Source: Diogma glabrata
Lineage: Eukaryota; Arthropoda; Insecta; Diptera; Cylindrotomidae
Reading direction: 5' to 3'
Length of the DNA stretch: 64,000 bases
Assembly: GCA_963693315.1 (NCBI GenBank)
Contig: OY856188.1
Span: 199,604,826-199,668,825, forward strand
The notes beneath the pieces were generated by a model. It did not search any database, was not told the origin of the DNA, and saw only the letters and a program-made list of their open reading frames with translations. The position numbers and the translations under genes are program-made. Positions 1-10,672 of this stretch are shown piece by piece; the first letter of the stretch is position 1, and each line of letters begins with the position of its first letter.

Positions 1-120
1 AAACTGGGTATCTCTGTCACGATAGCAGATTTCATGCAAAAGTTGCACGATGAGGGAAAAGCCAAAAAATGGGGACACAAAAGACACTATCAAAACTCGA
101 AATTCTTACTAATAACTTAA
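1..120 (+). CDS. possible C-terminal tail of an unrecognised gene (partial)
   Basis: Frame 1 is open from the first base to a TAA at 118-120 and gives 39 residues rich in Lys and His, ending in SKFLLIT. AATAAA-like sequences follow within about 150 bases, as expected after a last exon. The product is not recognisable from so little sequence. It could be the last exon of a host gene whose body lies left of the window, or a chance open stretch in repeat-derived DNA. Confidence 0.3.
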   Translation, partial: KLGISVTIADFMQKLHDEGKAKKWGHKRHYQNSKFLLIT

Positions 121-304
121 ACGAAATTTTACATTTCTTGTTACTAGGCAATACAAAACAAATGTATGCTTTAAAATAATAAATTTATCACATCAAAGCA
201 ATAAAAGGTAAAATTTGGCTATCGCCTGGTAACAGTACAAAATACCAAATAATTTTTTAATAAAGAACAATCTCACGAATTATATAACTGTACGCCCCCT
301 ATCT

Positions 305-1806
305 TCACTTCACTTTATTTTCAATAACACTAACACATACACTCAGTTTTATTTTCAATAACACTAACACACTCAGCGTATTTACAGTGTACAAAATACA
401 ACTTATTTTTTTATTTTCGATTATTTTTTTTTCTTTAAAATTCAGCAGACAACCTTCTTCTTCTGACTCTGGTTGATGAAAAAGCATGTTTCCAGCATCC
501 TGATATATTTTCTTTATTAGATCAATTATTTTCTTCGGGATGCCCATTTCACAAAGTGCCTTCCATATCGCGCTTCGGTTAGCTGTGTCGAAGGCGCGTT
601 CGAAGTCCACGAAGAGGAGATATTGTGATGAATTCCATTCGTTTGACTGTTCTTTGATGATATGGATTGTGTTAATATCATCAGTACAGCTTCTACCTGG
701 TCTAAAGCCAGCTTGTTCATTTCTTAATTTTCTGTTAATTGATGTAGATATTCTTTCAAGAATGATCATTGCTAATGATTTTATTGTGGTATGAAGTAGA
801 GATACCTCTTCAGTTTTTACATTCTTTTATGACACTTTTCTTTGGAATTGTTATGGTTAAACCCTCTTTCCATTTGGTTGGTATTTCACCGTTGTTCCAT
901 AAATCAGCTAATAGTGGTGTTAGAACTCCAGCTGTTATAGCTGCATCTGGCTTGAATACTTCTGCTGGTATACTGTCGGTTCCAGCTGCTTTATTGTTTT
1001 TCAGATTCTGTATGGCAGATTTAGCTTCCCGCTCCCTAGGTGGATGGGTATTGGTATAGTTATAGTCATCCGAAGACTGCAAGTTTCCTTCATTTTCTTG
1101 GCAGCTGTCTTCAAAGTATTCTTTCCATCTATTAAACTGTTGTTCATGTGTTGTTTGACCAAATTAATCGCGCATATTTCTATTTGTTGCTGATGTTTCA
1201 GCAGTCTTGAAAATGCTTTCTGCGATCATTCCTTGCCATCTTTTTCACAATTGTTTAGCTGTTTTTTTGAAATTTCTGTCGGTTTTCCGTTGTGCTTTGG
1301 TGACATAGTTGCACTTTGAGCTGACAACGCTCTTCGATTTTATTTCAGGCATCATTACTTATGGTTACTTATGGTTTTCGGTACTTGTCTTGGTATCCTA
1401 GCACCTCTGTTGCAGTTTTTACGTATAGGTTTTTTCAATTTGGTCCCACTTTCGATCTATACTGATTGTTTCATTCTGTGGTAGATTGAGCTAGAACGAT
1501 TCTTTGAAGATGCGGTTGGTGTTCTTGTCACTTAATTTCTGTTTGTATTGAATTTTCTCCGATTTAACTGGATGTTATGTTTTACAGTGGCTGGTTTGAT
1601 TTTGAATATTGCAATGACCCCGTTGATGGTCGTTGTGTATGGCGGCACCTCTTTCTGCTCTGACGTCTTGTAAGGAAGATAGAAACTTCTTACTAACCAA
1701 TGCATGATCGATTTGATTTTTCCCATCCAGTCCCCATCCATTTGGTCGATTTAGGTTTTCCCATCCGGTGAAATCTAAGGGTGTTTCCTATGAATTCTGG
1801 TTTGGT
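305..1806 (-). pseudogene. decayed RTE-like LINE fragment (endonuclease + RT)
   Basis: Reading right to left, an endonuclease piece around 1640-1790 has the GxDGKNQIDHALVSK signature. It is followed by RT blocks at 810-1082 (NNKAAGTDSIPAEVFK, PTKWKEG) and 305-769 (EQAGFRPGRSC, LFVDFERAFDTANRS, GIPKKIIDLIKKIY). The AFD-type catalytic block A is present, but the YADD box and C-terminus are missing. The pieces lie in different frames and carry stops, so this is a dead copy. The wording of the RT blocks is typical of RTE-clade LINEs. A two-copy short repeat of about 30 bases (TTTTCAATAACACTAACAC) lies at 318-376. Confidence 0.75.
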
Positions 1807-2345
1807 CTACACAGTATTAAGACGGGAGTGAACATTGGTTTTGAATACAGGCATAGATAAGTTAAATTTCTTTAATTCAGCGGGTAGGTTATTGAAGAGT
1901 TTTGATCTAGGGATAGAGTACGGAAGAGCCCAAGAGTTGCAAGAAACTAGGGGAGGATAATTGTTTGTACTCTACGAGAAGGACAAAAGGTGAACATAAC
2001 AGCTGGACAATGAAATTTAAAATTTTTAAAAAGAAGTAACAGGAGGCGGGTAGAAATATGATTAGCGAAGGCGGTGCCAAGAAGGTTGATGGCAAAGCTA
2101 GAGGTATGGCGACGAATTTTTAGGTTGCAGAAAAAAAGAACTGCCCAATTCAAGGATTTTGTAAGACGAGATAGCCCTTCCAGAGTTCATCCCGAGTAGA
2201 TTTCGATGCCATAGTTAAAGACAGGTATTACTAATGCATCAACAAGTAGCTTCATAATATGCAAGGAAAGGAAATGATTAAGACTGTAAAGCTCGTTGTT
2301 GCAGTAGCATTGCTTATCCCAGCTAGCACAGATTTTGATTTGTAA
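1807..2345 (-). pseudogene. C-terminal fragment of a second LINE reverse transcriptase
   Basis: The - strand encodes, across frameshifts, the typical end of a Jockey/CR1-like ORF2: VIPVFNYGIEIYSG near 2210-2250, then a basic stretch, then LFNNLPAELKKF and a stop at 1809-1807. It abuts the preceding RTE-like fragment, so two different LINEs are juxtaposed here. No intact frame longer than about 70 codons remains. Confidence 0.6.
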
Positions 2346-2447
2346 CACATTTGTCACATTTGAGTTATATTACAGTTGCGAATTAGCCATTGGAAACAAA
2401 TCAATCGGCTCAGTTACAATACTGTTTTATTTTTGTTATGTAAAAAT

Positions 2448-2834
2448 CAGGGTTGTGCGGTAGACAAAATAGATTACTTTACATGTATAGATTACGCATA
2501 GATTACGTGTAAATTACGCGAGATATTTTCGTGTAATCTATAATGTAAACTATAATGTAATCTATTTAATTGATATGTGCATTCTAAACTTTTTAGCAAT
2601 TAAATTAACTTTTTTCAAGATCGCAAGATCTTGTTTTTGACAATATTATTGATCATGTCTTTTGCGAAAAAATCGAAAAAAAGTTTTCAGTAGGGATAGT
2701 ACAATAATTCCACATATTTCTTCTTAAATCAAAATTAATAGATTACACCAAATTTACATAGATGACATAGATTACATTTCATAGATTACATGTAATGTAA
2801 TCTATTTTAGATTACGCGTAAAGGAACAACCCTG
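2448..2834. repeat. small inverted-repeat element filled with TAGATTAC repeats
   Basis: The ends are CAGGGTTG and CAACCCTG, and the element is flanked on both sides by AAAAAT (2442-2447 and 2835-2840), which looks like a target duplication. The interior has repeated AGATTAC words in both orientations. No coding capacity is seen. It resembles a non-autonomous DNA element with a microsatellite-like core. Confidence 0.6.
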
Positions 2835-2899
2835 AAAAATACACTTGTTCTTAAAATGTTTCATAAAAGTCACAAAAAAAGAAGTTATGTTTAAGTTAA

Positions 2900-3283
2900 A
2901 TTAACCCCTTATAAAAAAAATCGAAAGAAATCGATAGAAAACGATTGAAAACGAATAGTTTTCTATCGTTTGCTATCCGTTTCTATCAGATTTAATCATT
3001 TTAAACGCATAGACTATATCTGCCAGATAGAAAACGCACCGTAATCTATCGTAACCTATAGGATTTTTCACTTTTCGGTTTCAATGGTTTTTCTACGATA
3101 GAATTTCTATCGTAGTTAATCGTTTTGAATCTGAAGATCACGATTGAAATTTTTTTTGGTGAAATTGAAAAAGCTTTGAATCGTTTCCTATCTGACATTA
3201 CATATATAGCACCAATCGTAACTTATCGTATTTTCCCGTCATTAGATTTCTATCGGGCAGAATCTGAAATTTACGATTGAGAT
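2900..3283. repeat. CGATAG/CGATTG-rich degenerate repeat block
   Basis: This is a patchwork of words such as GATAGAAAACGATTG and TTTCTATCG in both orientations. The same composition continues at 15525-16138, because the Gypsy element inserted into this block, and reappears at 25340-26010. No gene is seen. Confidence 0.7.
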
Positions 3284-3287
3284 GTTT

Positions 3288-4801
3288 TGTGGCAGTTGAT
3301 GGCCACCTTAAAATACATATGGAATTTCTTTTCGGTACTAAGCATTTTATATTACAATATTTATAAGCAAACAATCATCATTCCTTAATAATGATCGAAT
3401 TTTTTTTGTTACTTTTTTTTAAATCAATAAAATGAATTTGATTTTCCTTGGCTCAGCTGATTTTGTTTTTAAACGGTATGTAAGATGGTATATATGTAAA
3501 TTTAAATACATATGTATGATTATTAATAAACCAGTATTGCCTGTAAATAAATTGTTCGTTTTCAAAATATATAGACTCAAACATTTCCTGAAAAGTTTAG
3601 TTTATGTTTTTGAAATCGCGTCGAGAGTGCTCAATATAAAATAATAAATTAAATAAAAAAAATATATGCTAAAGTTTAGCAATTTGTGCTTGTTACTCAG
3701 TTTCATCTTAATATTAAAATTAGCCAGTGCTTAAAGTAAAACTTGTGAAAAAAGCAATAGCAGAATACGGAAATACCTTTTCACGGTGAATTTTTTTATT
3801 GAAGTCATTCCATATACAAAAGCCCAGAAAATATTTTTATAGAAAATATCTAGAACAATTGTGTTCGCGCTTTCGACGCGACCCGTTAGAACAATCTGGT
3901 TTTCGGATTAACGTATATTTGAAAATAGTTGAACACATTGGAAAAACTATCATGTTGTGGTACCGTTTCAAGTACGGTTTCCTCACTGGGACAAGGAAAA
4001 ACATGGACTTAAAAGAAAGATAAGCTTTTGTTTTGTTTTGTATATTTATAAATCATATTCTAATTTATTAAATACATATGCCTGATTTTCTTCATTACTA
4101 AAAATATTAAATTATAAAATTTTATGAACTAAAGTTGCCAAATTTATTAATTTAAGTTGTATATACATATAAAGATATTACACCAATATAACATTTATAA
4201 AATTATTAAGTTAAACCATAAAACGTGTATTCGTAAGAAAATGGTTATGGTACCATTCAACCGTTAGGTTAGTTAGTTAAATTGTTTCTTTTATATATGC
4301 TTTTGTGATAATCCGTTATATAATAGATTACTTTTGTTGTAACATCAAATACTTCTTTTTTTTTTATTTTACAAATATTTTGTTTATTGTTTGGGAATGA
4401 TGATGTTTGGTATGATGCGTTAAATTTGTAGATGATCAATTCGAGGATGTAATATGACCTAAGATAATCAGGGGAGACTTGTAACAACATACAGCACGCT
4501 AGTCTCCATGGGTGGTTTAATGGGAAAAAAGTGCTAGTCACCTCTATATCTAGTGGCTAACTGTTCTTCAATATTTTTACAATACAAATACAATACAAAT
4601 TTTCTACCATATTGACTCAGAACACATTTTAGGAAAAAAGCAGCACTTTCAAGCTTTTACGAAATGCCTAAGACATCCCCACTCCCACTTCTCACTGATC
4701 TACTAGCCTAGGCAGATGTGCTGCGTCTTATGGCAATTGGTTTCGTAGAAGAAATTCTGTTCGCGATTCTCTCTGCGAGAATTTGGATTAGTTTCGCGAC
4801 A
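3288..4801 (+). repeat. 5' LTR of the Gypsy element
   Basis: A 1514-base repeat starting TGTGGCAG and ending CGCGACA. It matches the 3' LTR with only about six to eight differences by eye, for example a 2-base indel near 3570 and C/T near 4724. Short open frames inside it occur in both LTRs and are not treated as genes. The promoter and polyadenylation site of the element should lie here, but I did not identify a TATA box. Confidence 0.93.
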
Positions 4802-4802
4802 G

Positions 4803-4813
4803 TGGCGCCCAAG
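4803..4813 (+). promoter_or_regulatory. primer binding site
   Basis: TGGCGCCCAAG starts two bases after the LTR. It is complementary to a tRNA 3' end of the form CTTGGGCGCCA, which resembles a lysine tRNA. The tRNA assignment comes from memory of the motif and was not checked against this genome. Confidence 0.65.
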
Positions 4814-4960
4814 TTATGGTAGTTATGGCTATTTGGTTTAGATAACATCGACCTAAATAAATTACAGATTGTTTTGAGTTGATGAAGTTTACAGTTTTTG
4901 AGTTTTGATGTACAAACAGCATTTCTGTTAAATTTACATGGTTGTCTTTTCACATAATTC

Positions 4961-7330
4961 CAAATTGTTAAAAGCCCGACTTTCACTCCCCGTAATGGCG
5001 GTGATAATAGTTTTCTTTTAGATCTCTATCTTACCACAATGCCAGATATTACGAGTGTCGATGTCGCGAAAGGTAGTATTGGAAATTCTGATCATTATTT
5101 AATCTCATCAGTTATCAAAACTGATTTACTTAAAACTACAACTCCCAAACCCCGTAAAATATTTCACTACTCAAAAATGGATAAGAGTGGTCTTCAAAAT
5201 TTTTTCCATGGTTTCCCTTTCGACCGTCATTGTTTTTACACTGACAATGTAAATGTTTCTGCTCAAAACTTTACAGAAACCATCCAATTTGCTATCAATA
5301 AATTTGTCCCTTTCTCCATAGTAAAACCCAAACAAAAATACTTGTATTCGAAAGCTGCCAAAACGGCACTTAGAAACAAACGTAGATCATTTAATATTTG
5401 GATTCATAACAAAACTCCCGCCAATCGATCCCAATATCTAAAGGCCAACAAAATATCTAATCAGATTATCTCAAACGAAAAGTCCGAAATTGACAGAGCG
5501 AAAGCCTCAAAACTTACGTCTATGTCTGTTTCTGACAAGAGTTTCTACAGTGCCATCAATTCTTTAAATTCTGGTACAAAATTTTCTATTCCCCCTATTA
5601 TTGATGGTGATTTAATCGTCAATGATCCCGCAAGAAAAGCTAACTTGTTCGCTGAACGCTTTGCTCTGAACTCCACTGTTTTGGAAACTCCTAAAGAAAT
5701 ACCCCAAATCCAGTCTTCAGGAGTTAATATGAATGAACTTCACTTCAAACCCAAAATAGTCGCTAAACTTTTAAAGGGGTTAAACATCAACAAAGCATCA
5801 GGAATGGACAATATTCCACCCATTATTTTAAAAACCTTTTCCAAAGAACTTGCACCAACTTTAACTAAAATATTCTACCAATCCTACAAATCTGGTATAT
5901 TTCCCTCGTGCTGGAAGTTGGCAAATGTCCAGCCTGTCCCCAAAAAGGGACCAAAATCCGATATCTCAAATTATAGGCCAATAGCTTTACTATCGGTCCT
6001 ATCCAAAGTCTATGAGCATTATATTAATACACATATTTCAAAATTTCTGGAAGAAAATCATTTGATATCCGACAGCCAATACGGTTTTCGAAACAAAAGA
6101 TCAACTACCGATCTATTAAACTATGTAGCGCATTGTTGGAACAGCATACTTGATAAAGGTGGTGAAACATACGTTATCGCTTTAGACATCTCCAAGGCAT
6201 TCGATCGAGTCTGGCATGCCAACTTAATCAACAAGCTCGTTGCGTACGGTTTTCATCCCAATGTTGTGAAGCTGATTCAAAATTTTCTGTCCAACCGACA
6301 CATTTCGGTAACCTTAGACGGATTTTCTTCTGAGTCTAAACTAATTAACGCTGGTGTACCCCAAGGCTCAGTATTGTCCCCAACCTTATTTTTGATTTAT
6401 ATCAACGAATTGTTGAAAATCACCAGCAACCCAATAAATAGTTTTGCAGATGATAGTACTCTGCACAAGTCGTTCGAGCCCCTTCCTTCAAAAGGTAAAA
6501 TGCACGAACGAATTAATCCTGCCCGGAGAGACGCTGCCATAAACTTGAACAAAGACCTGAATAAAGTCGCCGACTGGGGTGACCAAAACCTTGTCAATTT
6601 CAACTCCACCAAAACACAGCTGTTGATTGTTTCCAGATTAAAGACCGAGTTCCCCAAAGATATTTTATTTAGTATGTGTGATGAACCAATAGGTGAATGT
6701 AAAAGCATTCGTTTATTGGGTGTCACAGTTTCAAATGACCTACTCTGGAACGATCATGTAATGGCGATGGCAAAAAGCGCGTCCAAAAAACTCGGCCTCC
6801 TAAATAGATGCAAAAAATTTTTTACTCCATACCAATTGCTCCATGTTTATAAGTCCTATATTCGTCCCTGTATGGAGTACTGCTGTCAAGTTTGGGGTGC
6901 TGCCTCTGTTTCCATCTTGGCCCTCTTGGACTCTGTTCAAAAGCGAGCTATACGAATTGTGGGTGATCGAACTTTGACATCAAAACTTGATTCCCTACAA
7001 CATCGTCGCACTGTTGCTGACCTCGTTGTTTTTTACAAATATCGTCATCAGCAGTGCTCAGATGAAATCAGCGGCATCATGCCTCAAACTTATTCTTACC
7101 CCCGTTCCACTCGGCAATCGGCTGCCGCAACCAGTGAAACGGTAAAGATCCCGCGCTGTCATACTGGCAGATCGCAGAGAGACTTCTTTGTCCGAACTGC
7201 GTACAAATGGAATAGTTTGCCGGAACACTTAGTCTCAGGTGGCTTCAACCCACAGATGTTTAAAAAAAGCGTTAATCTACACCTCAGAACGCCAGTTGTT
7301 GTGGGACCCAGGTCTAGACCTAGGTCTTAA
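4961..7330 (+). CDS. LINE ORF2, end of endonuclease plus full reverse transcriptase
   Basis: The frame is open for 790 codons. The truncated start carries the last endonuclease blocks (SPTFTP, LDLYLTT, SDHYLI). RT follows, with NINKASGMDNIP, YRPIALLSVLSKVYE, YGFRNKRST, the block A Asp in ALDISKAFDRVWH, GVPQGSVLSPTLFLIYIN and the SFADDS active site. The C-terminal region has the SYIRPCMEYCCQVWG and WNSLPEHLV motifs. The style is that of Jockey-group LINEs. RT catalytic residues are present and no stop interrupts the frame, but a complete endonuclease and any ORF1 are lost, so it cannot move by itself. The first Met is at 5039. A related fragment lies at 57330-57703. Confidence 0.9.
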   Translation, partial: QIVKSPTFTPRNGGDNSFLLDLYLTTMPDITSVDVAKGSIGNSDHYLISSVIKTDLLKTTTPKPRKIFHYSKMDKSGLQNFFHGFPFDRHCFYTDNVNVSAQNFTETIQFAINKFVPFSIVKPKQKYLYSKAAKTALRNKRRSFNIWIHNKTPANRSQYLKANKISNQIISNEKSEIDRAKASKLTSMSVSDKSFYSAINSLNSGTKFSIPPIIDGDLIVNDPARKANLFAERFALNSTVLETPKEIPQIQSSGVNMNELHFKPKIVAKLLKGLNINKASGMDNIPPIILKTFSKELAPTLTKIFYQSYKSGIFPSCWKLANVQPVPKKGPKSDISNYRPIALLSVLSKVYEHYINTHISKFLEENHLISDSQYGFRNKRSTTDLLNYVAHCWNSILDKGGETYVIALDISKAFDRVWHANLINKLVAYGFHPNVVKLIQNFLSNRHISVTLDGFSSESKLINAGVPQGSVLSPTLFLIYINELLKITSNPINSFADDSTLHKSFEPLPSKGKMHERINPARRDAAINLNKDLNKVADWGDQNLVNFNSTKTQLLIVSRLKTEFPKDILFSMCDEPIGECKSIRLLGVTVSNDLLWNDHVMAMAKSASKKLGLLNRCKKFFTPYQLLHVYKSYIRPCMEYCCQVWGAASVSILALLDSVQKRAIRIVGDRTLTSKLDSLQHRRTVADLVVFYKYRHQQCSDEISGIMPQTYSYPRSTRQSAAATSETVKIPRCHTGRSQRDFFVRTAYKWNSLPEHLVSGGFNPQMFKKSVNLHLRTPVVVGPRSRPRS

Positions 7331-7410
7331 AAGGTATTTATGTGTTGTTGTGACACATATTCTAAACCCTATTACACAACACATTTTATTAAAAAAAAAA
7401 AAAAAAAAAA
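4961..7410 (+). mobile_element. 5'-truncated LINE nested in the Gypsy leader
   Basis: The copy ends in 20 A residues (7391-7410) and is flanked by ATAATTC (4954-4960, and 7410-7416 sharing one A). This is the signature of target-primed reverse transcription. Its reading frame is open from the first base, so the 5' truncation falls inside the endonuclease domain. It inserted into the Gypsy leader, after or independently of the last Gypsy transposition. Confidence 0.9.
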
Positions 7411-7416
7411 TAATTC

Positions 7417-8524
7417 ATTTTCCATATACCTTTTTGTATTTACAGTTTGTTGAGGTGATTGGTTTCAGGTTTAAGTATATATATATATATTTTGCATTTG
7501 CGTTTTATCGTTTCGATAATTGTTTGGTTACCAGTCATTCTAGCATAAGCATATATAATTTTTTTGGTTAAATTATTTTTCATTTGAATATTTCTATTTT
7601 TTATTTATGCTGTGCATCATTATGAAATTTCTGTCCGTAATTATTTTTAGTCATCACCTAACGACGAAAACGAAAATTTATGTCTCAATATATGATTGAA
7701 CCGCAATGGTTTTCGCTGAATAGTTTCTGAATATTATTGTTTGTTTATTCTTTCATGTATGGGAATTCTTTGATGCTAAATAGATGATCGCATTGATTTT
7801 TCACGCTTAATGTTTTGAGTATTAATGCAAGTCTATATTTGGTTATTAAATTTTATTGCAGGATTGATATCGCACATCTCTTCTGGACTTTAGTTCGTTT
7901 TGATTATGATTTGTTTGTCTGTATCTCTCCACAATAATTTATAGTTTGTATGATGATTGAAAGTTTTGAAGAATTTATTTTTGCAAACAGCATCTTTTCT
8001 CTCTTTGGAAATTTTGATGAAGTGCTAAGTTTTGCGAACTTAAGTTATTTTTATATTGCATAGTATTATTTAACGTATTTTGATTTTTGCGCGTTAGATT
8101 CAGTCTGTGACTTTGGTAACTTGTGTTACTTTTGATTTCTAATGTTTGGTGATAATCAAGGTTCGTTGGGTTATTGAAAGGATCATCATTTCCGTTTGCG
8201 AATGGTTTTGATTTGATGACTCCGAAAATGCAATATTTCTATTTTTTTTTTCTCCTCTTGTAAACCGTATTGAGAACTTTAAATATGTATATCTTTGTGT
8301 CTAATGATGTCCTCGAGTTGATCATAATTGTTATAAAAAAAAAAAAAAAAATAATAAACTTTTAATAATTTATATAGAATTTTCATATCGTATCGTAGCG
8401 TACCGTATCGTAGTCGAATATATGAACTTACTGAATGTTTTTTTTATATATCTTAATATTTCAGTCTAAATACTTTATATATTTATTTATTTAATTTCTA
8501 TCATTTATCTTTTAAAACTTTGTT
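7417..8524 (+). other. Gypsy leader, no gene seen
   Basis: This is the untranslated leader between the nested LINE and gag. It is AT-rich, with a 16-base A run near 8335-8350 and scattered stops in all frames. No conserved RNA element was recognised. Confidence 0.6.
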
Positions 8525-10672
8525 ATGGATCCCGACAGTTTGGAACATGATGAGTTCGCGTTGGAATGTGCTTTGCGTGGTATTGAAGGTACAGTTAGTA
8601 ACCAACTAAAGCTTTTGAAAGCTTCTATCAAATCGGAGGAAAAAGGCGATATCGAAATTCCAACTCGACCACATTTGGCTGCTAGTAAAAATCCAGTTCG
8701 TGAAATTCGGTTATGTGAATCCAAACTTAGATATATACAGGCTGAATTACAGAAAATTCTTGCAAGCGAAGACGTTGAAAAGGTTGATGTTCTTAAAACA
8801 TTGCATTCGCGTCTCCTTCACGTTCAATCTCGTTTGAATCGTATGAAATACTCTCCTAAGGTGCAAGCTATCATAGAAAAACTATCCAAGTCGTGTGAAA
8901 GATTAATTGAAACCGTTAACAACGTTATTTTAGAAGTAACAGGTCCTGAAGAGGCTGAAGTTTCTATTCGTGAGGCTCTAGCTGACATTCCTGAGTCAAC
9001 AATGGATAATGATGATATTGTTGAAGCTGGTATAGCACCATCTACAGTAGAACCTGCGGGAAGCGAGTTTTCCACAGTATCATCTGAGTCTTCTCTAAAA
9101 TCTAACATTACCGGCAGTTATTCGACAACTCAGTCAGATGTATCGCGACCTTCCTCTTCAGCACCTCCAGTTCCGTCTACTAGTATAACAGTAGGAACAG
9201 GCATGGAAACCTTTAGTCACACATCACCCTTACAATCATCGATTGCGTTGCCTAGTCAGACCAAAGCTTCAGTAAACACAGGTCCTAGAGCTGTGGCTTC
9301 TACCTCCAATATAGGCGTACATTTTGATCCTACTATTTTGCCATCAGGCTACGACCCACGAATGAGCTCAAATACTCAACAACACGATGTCTCTAAATCA
9401 CCTCAGGACGAACTTAATGCACTTTTAGATTTGATTTCCAAACGTGTCGCAATAAGTGGAAATCCTCTCATACCAATGGATCAGAATACATTGATTGGCA
9501 CTAAGATACCGAGCGTTTCAAATGAATTAAGAGTTATAAATACGATGCCTCAGGGAGGTAATTCCCTTCCTCCTGGCTTACCTTTACCAAACATTAGTCA
9601 ATCGGAGTCTTCTCATCTGAAGCCACCCACTTGGAGTCAGCTTCCCATTACCACTTCTGGAGATTTTAAACCTGCTCAACATTACCCCGTGGGTATGCAC
9701 AAATGGAATATTACCTTTGATGGTTCACCCACTGGAATAGCCGTCGAACGCTTTCTTTTTAGAGTTGAGCATATGGCAGTTTCACATGGTATTTCGCACA
9801 TGCGCTTAATTGATGGATTGAGCATGTTATTGCGTGGTCCCGCCTTAGAATGGTATTGGCTTTATTTGGAACGTACTGGTAGGGTAACTTGGCCTCAATT
9901 GCGTGAAGCTTTGATAAATAGGTTCCAGGACAGACGCGATGAGTTGGAGGTACGACAAGCCTTAGAGCTTAGAAAACAAAAGCAACGAGAGTCCTTTTTA
10001 GAATTTTACACGGCAATTCTGTCAATTTCTTTGGCCTTGAAAACACAGATTCTCGATTCGGAGTTACTTTTGATACTTAGAAGAAATATGCGAAACGGAT
10101 TGCAAGTAGCTCTCGCTGGTCACTCATTTGTTTCAGTTGCGCAACTAGTGAAGCGTTGTGTCGAGACGGAAGATACATGGAATCGTGTTGGATACAATCC
10201 AGATGTGCTGTGCAAACCACGGCATGATATAAGCGAACTAACTGCCGAATATAACCCTTATTTACCAACGATGTCGTTTCCACCTAATTCGATGCCTTAT
10301 GGTGATTCACCCGATATTTGTGCCATAAGTGGAGGAAGAAATCTGAATTTTAACGCTTCTTCGAATCGACCGTACATTCCTCAATCTAAACCTGCGTGTT
10401 GGAATTGTTTTAGTGAGGGACACTTTTTTAAAGATTGTGCAATACCGATTAACCACAGATTTTGTTTTGGATGTGGAACTAATAACATCATTAAATCACA
10501 GTGTAAGCATTGTTTGCATGCGGGAAACTTGAGAAGGGGAGTGCTACCACCTGGGGCACCACACTTCCCACATCCCACCCCTATACTACCCAGGAAAGAA
10601 ACGGAGGAGGTTGCGACTGGAATAGACCCGGAATTTCTGAAACTCCAACAAAGGAACAGTCATCTCAAGTAG
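8525..10672 (+). CDS. gag: Gag polyprotein of the Gypsy element
   Basis: A 715-residue frame starting ATGGATCCC. The N-terminal half is a low-complexity Ser/Thr/Pro-rich region after a charged helical segment. Residues about 395-540 form a retrotransposon Gag (capsid-like) domain (ITFDGSPTG, RGPALEWYW, LINRFQDRRDELEVRQAL, ESFLEFY). A CCHC zinc knuckle starts at residue 625 (CWNCFSEGHFFKDC). A second cysteine cluster follows (CFGCGTNNIIKSQC) in which the expected His is replaced by Ile. Gag forms the particle and binds element RNA. The last 50 codons overlap the pol frame, entered by -1 frameshifting at 10522-10528. The frame is intact. Confidence 0.93.
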   Translation: MDPDSLEHDEFALECALRGIEGTVSNQLKLLKASIKSEEKGDIEIPTRPHLAASKNPVREIRLCESKLRYIQAELQKILASEDVEKVDVLKTLHSRLLHVQSRLNRMKYSPKVQAIIEKLSKSCERLIETVNNVILEVTGPEEAEVSIREALADIPESTMDNDDIVEAGIAPSTVEPAGSEFSTVSSESSLKSNITGSYSTTQSDVSRPSSSAPPVPSTSITVGTGMETFSHTSPLQSSIALPSQTKASVNTGPRAVASTSNIGVHFDPTILPSGYDPRMSSNTQQHDVSKSPQDELNALLDLISKRVAISGNPLIPMDQNTLIGTKIPSVSNELRVINTMPQGGNSLPPGLPLPNISQSESSHLKPPTWSQLPITTSGDFKPAQHYPVGMHKWNITFDGSPTGIAVERFLFRVEHMAVSHGISHMRLIDGLSMLLRGPALEWYWLYLERTGRVTWPQLREALINRFQDRRDELEVRQALELRKQKQRESFLEFYTAILSISLALKTQILDSELLLILRRNMRNGLQVALAGHSFVSVAQLVKRCVETEDTWNRVGYNPDVLCKPRHDISELTAEYNPYLPTMSFPPNSMPYGDSPDICAISGGRNLNFNASSNRPYIPQSKPACWNCFSEGHFFKDCAIPINHRFCFGCGTNNIIKSQCKHCLHAGNLRRGVLPPGAPHFPHPTPILPRKETEEVATGIDPEFLKLQQRNSHLK
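10522..10528 (+). promoter_or_regulatory. -1 ribosomal frameshift heptamer G GGA AAC
   Basis: GGGAAAC is in the correct register of the gag frame (codons GCG GGA AAC), where a one-base backward slip lands exactly in the open pol frame. This is a canonical X XXY YYZ slippery sequence. It is followed by G/C-richer sequence (GGGGAGTG, then CACCTGGGGCACC) that could fold; I did not compute a structure. It lies about 150 bases before the gag stop. Confidence 0.8.

Noticed and set aside
3799..4541. Short ORFs inside the 5' LTR, repeated at 14520-15264
   Set aside because: They occur identically because the LTR is duplicated; composition and lack of domains give no reason to call them genes.
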